A stretch of 34,634 nt of DNA from Stramenopiles sp. TOSAG23-6 (taxonomy: Eukaryota > Sar), in the NCBI GenBank assembly GCA_900128565.1, contig LT635951.1:1-34634 (forward strand), in the 5' to 3' direction. A program made the position numbers and the translations under genes. This document shows, piece by piece, positions 30,746 through 34,634 of the stretch; position 1 is the first letter of the stretch; every line of letters starts with the position of its first letter. The notes beneath the pieces are model-generated. The model was not told the DNA's origin and ran no database searches. It saw only the letters and a program-made list of their open reading frames with translations.

Positions 30746-31253
30746 TGAAATTTCACCGTGGATACTATTAGATTGTAGAGAGAGAAAGAAGAATAATTTA
30801 TAATCTTTGCTCTCTCTCTCTCTGTCCTGTTCCTGTGCTTAAATTTTTTTTTTGGTCTTTTTTTTTGGTCTTTTTTTTTGGGTTTTTGGTATTACAATTT
30901 GCGTTTACAGCCATAGATTACACATATTATTTTCTTTATACTAGCTAGGTCTAGACACTAAAAATTCAAAATTGTCCCAACCATGATGACTAGAACTTTT
31001 TATTTAACTATTAAAGTACGTGTAGTAATATATATAGAAAAACCGCGTAATATGAATTTATTGAAGAAAATTTTGCCTAATTCATCAAAAATGTAACTTC
31101 TACTTGATTGGATTCACTTACTACTAAAAAATCTATGACTATTCAATTTACTGATAAATATAAACCAAAATGTTAAACTTATTATCTTAGCACTATGTGT
31201 ATATATTGTACTCGAGATTCAAAAATGACACTAAAAAATTTCAGCCGTTGNCT
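30746..31253. other. Intergenic region with simple repeats
   Basis: Contains a CT repeat at about 30808-30823 and three tandem copies of a T8-9GGTC-like unit at about 30844-30892. No gene is recognised. One undetermined base lies at 31251, just past the TRAPPC1 stop. Confidence 0.55.
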
Positions 31254-31700
31254 TCAAGTTCTCAATACAGATTGTCCATTCTGTGACGCCGGAATACTCT
31301 TCACATAATCATCTAGTAATCTCGCAAAACGACTGGAAGTCACCTCACCGCCAGCATATAGTGGATTTTTTGCGACATTCTCTACATATATTTTACCATA
31401 AATATACTGAAGATTTGACTGCATATTTACATTTTCATTGCTAGAGTTTAGCACAAAGCGAAGTCCTGAAGGGGTGTGTAATAAATGCATTGTGTATTTA
31501 CTTGTACGAAGTGTGCGCATACCAGTTAGAGGTGGCACAGGCGCAATTTTTTCCACAAAATTTTTGAACGAAAATAGTAGACCATAAAGCATTTTTTTAT
31601 CCTGCTCAGGCTCATCACGAAACGCAAACTTGGGTCGATTCCATTCTTTGTAATAAAGACAATCTCCAAGTCGGTTAAAGATATAGAAATTGTACAGCAT
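31254..31700 (-). CDS. TRAPPC1: TRAPPC1/Bet5 homologue, TRAPP complex core subunit
   Basis: The gene is intronless and encodes 148 aa, matching the usual 145 or so. TRAPP complexes are tethers and exchange factors for Rab1 (and Rab11) at the ER-Golgi and Golgi. Family motifs in order: MLYNFYIFNRLGDCLYYKEW (opening of the longin fold), MLYGLLFSFKNFVEKIAP, LRTSKYTMHLLHTPSGLRFVL, the IYVENVAKNPL motif and FARLLDDYVKSI. The start codon is the first ATG that gives the conserved opening. No targeting signal or membrane segment is present, as expected for a cytosolic subunit. Confidence 0.93.
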   Translation of the reverse strand: MLYNFYIFNRLGDCLYYKEWNRPKFAFRDEPEQDKKMLYGLLFSFKNFVEKIAPVPPLTGMRTLRTSKYTMHLLHTPSGLRFVLNSSNENVNMQSNLQYIYGKIYVENVAKNPLYAGGEVTSSRFARLLDDYVKSIPASQNGQSVLRT

Positions 31701-32127
31701 ACTTGAGCGCTGTATCCAAGCAATTTTATGACTTACACTAATTTGTAATGCTATTGATTATCATAGGCTCTATGATTATTACTAACAAGCTAGCTATTAA
31801 AAGTAGATAGGTTACCAGGTCGAAGCTACAGTGTGTGTATTAATAGTATTCACTTCAACTTCTTCAGGTAGGCTTCAGGTAGTACGTTTTATGATTGTCA
31901 AAATATTCATGACAAATCGCGATCGATCTGAAGTCAAGGATTTCGTGTCGTGTGTTTAATTTATGGACAGGTTTGCGCGCCGCTGGTGTCCTTTCTTCAC
32001 TTGTCAAAAAATCTGCCCAACGGCTACTTTTCAAGGAAACGGAAGTCAAAGTGATAGGTGGTCGTTACAGAACACCAACGGCAACTTGTTTTTATACTTG
32101 TTTTTATACATAAAAACAAGATTTACG
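31701..32127. other. Divergent region between TRAPPC1 and the EGF-repeat gene
   Basis: No independent gene. An in-frame extension of the EGF gene back to 31963 exists but would bury the signal peptide, so it is treated as 5' leader. A short repeat TTGTTTTTATAC occurs twice at about 32088-32109. Confidence 0.55.
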
Positions 32128-34584
32128 ATGCAGAAATTTCTTTTTCTTTTGATATCATTGCTTAGTACTCCAACCAGTCTCGGGTGCTACGTAAACAAGG
32201 AATCGGGTCTTCTTTGTTCTCATAATGGATATTGCGACAGACAGGTCTGTAAATGCTGGGAAGGTTACGAAGGTCCAGCATGCGAGTATCGAACGTGCCC
32301 AAAAGGGAAAGCCTGGTCTGATTATGCAATTGGTCCTGATAATGCTCACAATCTTTCCGTCTGCTCGGGCAGGGGCACCTGTGACACAAACACAGGACAG
32401 TGTATATGCCTTCCTAATTTTGAAGGTGTAGCGTGTGACAAACTTAGGTGCCCTGGTGCGCCTTTGTGTGGTGGACACGGTAGATGTCTATCGCAAGAAG
32501 ATAACTCTCTTAATATATATGGTATGCAGTATTCGCACTGGGATAAAGATATGATTTTTGGTTGTGTCTGTGATGAAGGTTGGTTCGGTTCTGACTGTTT
32601 ACTTCGTATATGCCCTACAGGTGATGACAAAATGACAACTGGACAAGTCAATGAAAAGCAGTTAATCAAGTGTGATGGTGATATGGACCCAAGCGCAGAG
32701 ACGTATTTTTATGTTGGGTTCATGGGTGAGTGGACTCGAAAAATATATTTTAAAGATACAAAGGATGAATTTACCAAAAAATTGGAAGAGCTCAAAACAA
32801 TTGGCTCAGTTGGAGTTGTGTTCAAGAATACAGAAATGAACCAAATCTGTTCACATGATGACCCTAATGGATTTGGAGCATCTCAAGAAGCACAAATTGC
32901 CGAAATCGAGTTCACCGAACAGTATGGAGATCTACCGCCCCTTCGAGTTATAGTGCCAGAAGGTGGTCCTATAGTTGAAGTTGCGTGTGATACACAAAAC
33001 GAGTGGAGCCAATGTACAAGCACGACACTTGATATTAAGGGGCAAAGTGGTAATACTCAGACATCTTCGGCTGTAATGGGAACAAAGGAGGAATCTCAAT
33101 GTGCAGGACGCGGAACATGTGATTATACAACTGGAATTTGTACGTGTTTTTATCCCTTTATATCTTCCGGTACTCGAGGTGATTGTGGCGATACACAAAC
33201 AGGTATATCACCTTATGATTGTCCAGGAGAGACGCGATGTTCAGGACATGGACAATGTAGTGATTCACCCCAGTATGTATGTACTTGTCAAAATGGTTGG
33301 ACTAGTGCGTCTTGTCACGAGCGTACATGTCCTCAGGGACCGGCTTGGTTTGGTGCACCGGAAGGAGTCGATAATTCACACAGACAAATGGAGTGTTCTA
33401 ATAGAGGAATTTGTGACATAACTACAGGAACGTGCTCATGTTTCGATGGCTTTGAAGGAGATGCATGCCAAACTATGGCTTGTGCGGTCAGTGAAGACAA
33501 TTCCGAACTTGGTATGTGTAGTGGTCATGGTACCTGTCTAACAATGAAAGATGTAGCAAAATTTTCAGACAACAATGGTGACTTAATTGAAAATGCTTCA
33601 TATGGTTTAGTGCCAAATAATGAAAGTACTTGGGACTTTGATCAAATCAAACATTGTCATTGTGACGCTGGTTACACTGGCATTGGTTGTGCCGATCGTG
33701 AATGTCCAAGAACAGATGACATTAATACCCTTGGAGAAAATGAAGTACAAAAAATTACATGTGGAACGCAAAGCAGCAGAGGCTGCTTCAGCGAAGAATC
33801 AGGTAAACGTCTTGGCAGTTCCGATCTTGTGGTGGGTAGTGCCATAAACACATCATCCCTGGCGACATCAACCGATGATCTGTACGATACCCTTCATGAA
33901 GCCTTGCATGAATGCCACAGTAATTCCAGTTGCACGGGTGTATTGAAAGCCCGGAATGGTGTTTATCAAAATTCAAGTTGGACGGAGAACCCAAGGGTTA
34001 ATGGTGTATATGAATATAAATATGGCTTACGAACAAATCCTCCAAGTGAAACAAACACTTTGATAGATTCGGCAGGCCAAACTTCATATGTGTTGGAGGA
34101 CTGTAAATTTAAACTTACTTTTCGGCAGCAAAGTACACCCTTTTTCACTAAAACTAGCACAGCTCAAAATGTCATAGATGAGTTTAACAAACTATCAACA
34201 GTTGTTACAGACGGTGTCAAAATTTCAGTTCATACAACCAACGATAAATTATGCCCCGAAGAAGCTATCAGCAGTTTTAGTCTGACATTTGAACGCGATT
34301 ATGGTGACTTGCCTGATGTAAAGTTTGAAGGTTCCAAATTTGGATGGGTATCAATTAGAGACTCGAATTTTGTTAATTCAACAAGTGTACTTGTCGAAGA
34401 GACTACTAAAGGAACCAAGGAAAATGTTATTTGTGGTAACCATGGCCTTTGCGATTACACCACTGGCGAGTGTGATTGCGCTGTTGGTTATGCCGCATCA
34501 GATGGTGCTGGGAAAAAAGGTAATATTCGTGACTGTGGATATCGACTCCCAACAGTAGGTGGAGGTGGTGGCGAAGGTGAATAA
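32128..34584 (+). CDS. Secreted EGF-repeat protein with GDLP-type modules
   Basis: The gene encodes 818 aa from the ATG at 32128, chosen because it begins with a clear signal peptide (MQKFLFLLISLLSTPTSLG). About eight tenascin-type EGF modules follow, with the pattern CSxxGxCDxxTGxCxCxxGFxGxxC (for example CSGRGTCDTNTGQCIC, CSNRGICDITTGTCSC, CGNHGLCDYTTGECDC). They are arranged in clusters separated by two copies of a module of about 100 residues. Each copy has a strand (IYFKDTKDEF or LTFRQQSTPF), a helix (FTKKLEELKTI or VIDEFNKLSTV) and a closing GDLP motif (TEQYGDLPPLRV or ERDYGDLPDVKF). It lacks a membrane segment and ends in GGGGGEGE. An extracellular matrix or cell-surface role is likely. 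Such architectures are frequent in stramenopiles (general knowledge). Confidence 0.88.
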   Translation: MQKFLFLLISLLSTPTSLGCYVNKESGLLCSHNGYCDRQVCKCWEGYEGPACEYRTCPKGKAWSDYAIGPDNAHNLSVCSGRGTCDTNTGQCICLPNFEGVACDKLRCPGAPLCGGHGRCLSQEDNSLNIYGMQYSHWDKDMIFGCVCDEGWFGSDCLLRICPTGDDKMTTGQVNEKQLIKCDGDMDPSAETYFYVGFMGEWTRKIYFKDTKDEFTKKLEELKTIGSVGVVFKNTEMNQICSHDDPNGFGASQEAQIAEIEFTEQYGDLPPLRVIVPEGGPIVEVACDTQNEWSQCTSTTLDIKGQSGNTQTSSAVMGTKEESQCAGRGTCDYTTGICTCFYPFISSGTRGDCGDTQTGISPYDCPGETRCSGHGQCSDSPQYVCTCQNGWTSASCHERTCPQGPAWFGAPEGVDNSHRQMECSNRGICDITTGTCSCFDGFEGDACQTMACAVSEDNSELGMCSGHGTCLTMKDVAKFSDNNGDLIENASYGLVPNNESTWDFDQIKHCHCDAGYTGIGCADRECPRTDDINTLGENEVQKITCGTQSSRGCFSEESGKRLGSSDLVVGSAINTSSLATSTDDLYDTLHEALHECHSNSSCTGVLKARNGVYQNSSWTENPRVNGVYEYKYGLRTNPPSETNTLIDSAGQTSYVLEDCKFKLTFRQQSTPFFTKTSTAQNVIDEFNKLSTVVTDGVKISVHTTNDKLCPEEAISSFSLTFERDYGDLPDVKFEGSKFGWVSIRDSNFVNSTSVLVEETTKGTKENVICGNHGLCDYTTGECDCAVGYAASDGAGKKGNIRDCGYRLPTVGGGGGEGE

Positions 34585-34634
34585 TATGGAAAAATATCTC
34601 GTAGGTAGAATGATAAATAATATATAACTTATCT

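Noticed and set aside
30259-30771. Plus-strand open frame of 170 codons overlapping the small minus-strand gene
   Set aside because: It begins in the 3' flank of the FHA-RING gene and resembles an antisense shadow. The minus frame has more protein-like composition, although neither is strongly supported.
726-31251. Single undetermined bases at 726, 9740, 16211, 24827 and 31251
   Set aside because: They look like consensus-calling ambiguities. Three fall in codons and give one unknown residue each, with no frame effect.
31963-32127. N-terminal extension of the EGF-repeat protein to the ATG at 31963
   Set aside because: The 55 extra residues would place the signal peptide internally. The ATG at 32128 starts directly with it.
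1-34634. tRNA genes, CRISPR arrays, prokaryotic operons, viral genes
   Set aside because: None recognised by eye. A tRNA covariance-model scan was not possible here, so a small RNA gene in a spacer cannot be excluded.

Overview
The window is nuclear DNA of a compact, AT-rich protist genome. It opens with the 5' third of an 18S rRNA gene on the minus strand. That gene has stramenopile-like features, such as ATATCAGTT before ATAGTTTATTTGAT, so an ochrophyte or other stramenopile is the best guess; a tree of the full 18S would be needed to place it. About fifteen protein genes on both strands follow at short spacing. All are eukaryotic types: tRNase Z, CCZ1, TRAPPC1, RELCH, TBC, FHA-RING, SET and EGF-repeat proteins.

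Layout: 18S rRNA (-), rDNA flank, long-form tRNase Z (+), a giant IQ/WW/B-box/EF-hand/UBA protein (-, interrupted by a C12 run), a four-helix membrane protein (-), a TPR protein (+), a membrane SET-domain protein (-), a PSI-TBC protein (+), a Gly/Tyr-rich repeat protein (-), a methyltransferase-fold protein (-), a RELCH-like LisH protein (+), an unknown protein (-), CCZ1 (+), a double PA-domain protein (-), an FHA-RING protein (+), a small unknown (-), TRAPPC1 (-) and a secreted EGF-repeat protein (+). Several products (CCZ1, TBC, TRAPPC1, RELCH, PA) belong to endomembrane traffic, but nothing shows that the clustering is functional.

The striking signal is a family of ten near-identical introns of 91-105 nt in six genes. 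Each begins GTATGT-like, carries a palindromic core (TACGAAATTTCGTA in the best copies), then a CTAAC branch-point-like box, and ends TTTTTCACAATA plus three bases. Those three bases copy the last three exon bases exactly in five cases and at two of three positions in the others. None ends in AG at the boundary the proteins require, and six contain no AG at all. Conserved protein motifs (RING Cys ligands, TBC QGMN, the methyltransferase VE(x)N/D strand) fix the boundaries. They look like introners, that is mobile introns inserted with a 3-bp target duplication and removed by a process that does not need a 3' AG. Two abut exactly with no exon between them, one begins with GA, and one antisense relic has become coding sequence. 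A single conventional GT-AG intron (28546-28722) shows that normal splicing exists alongside.
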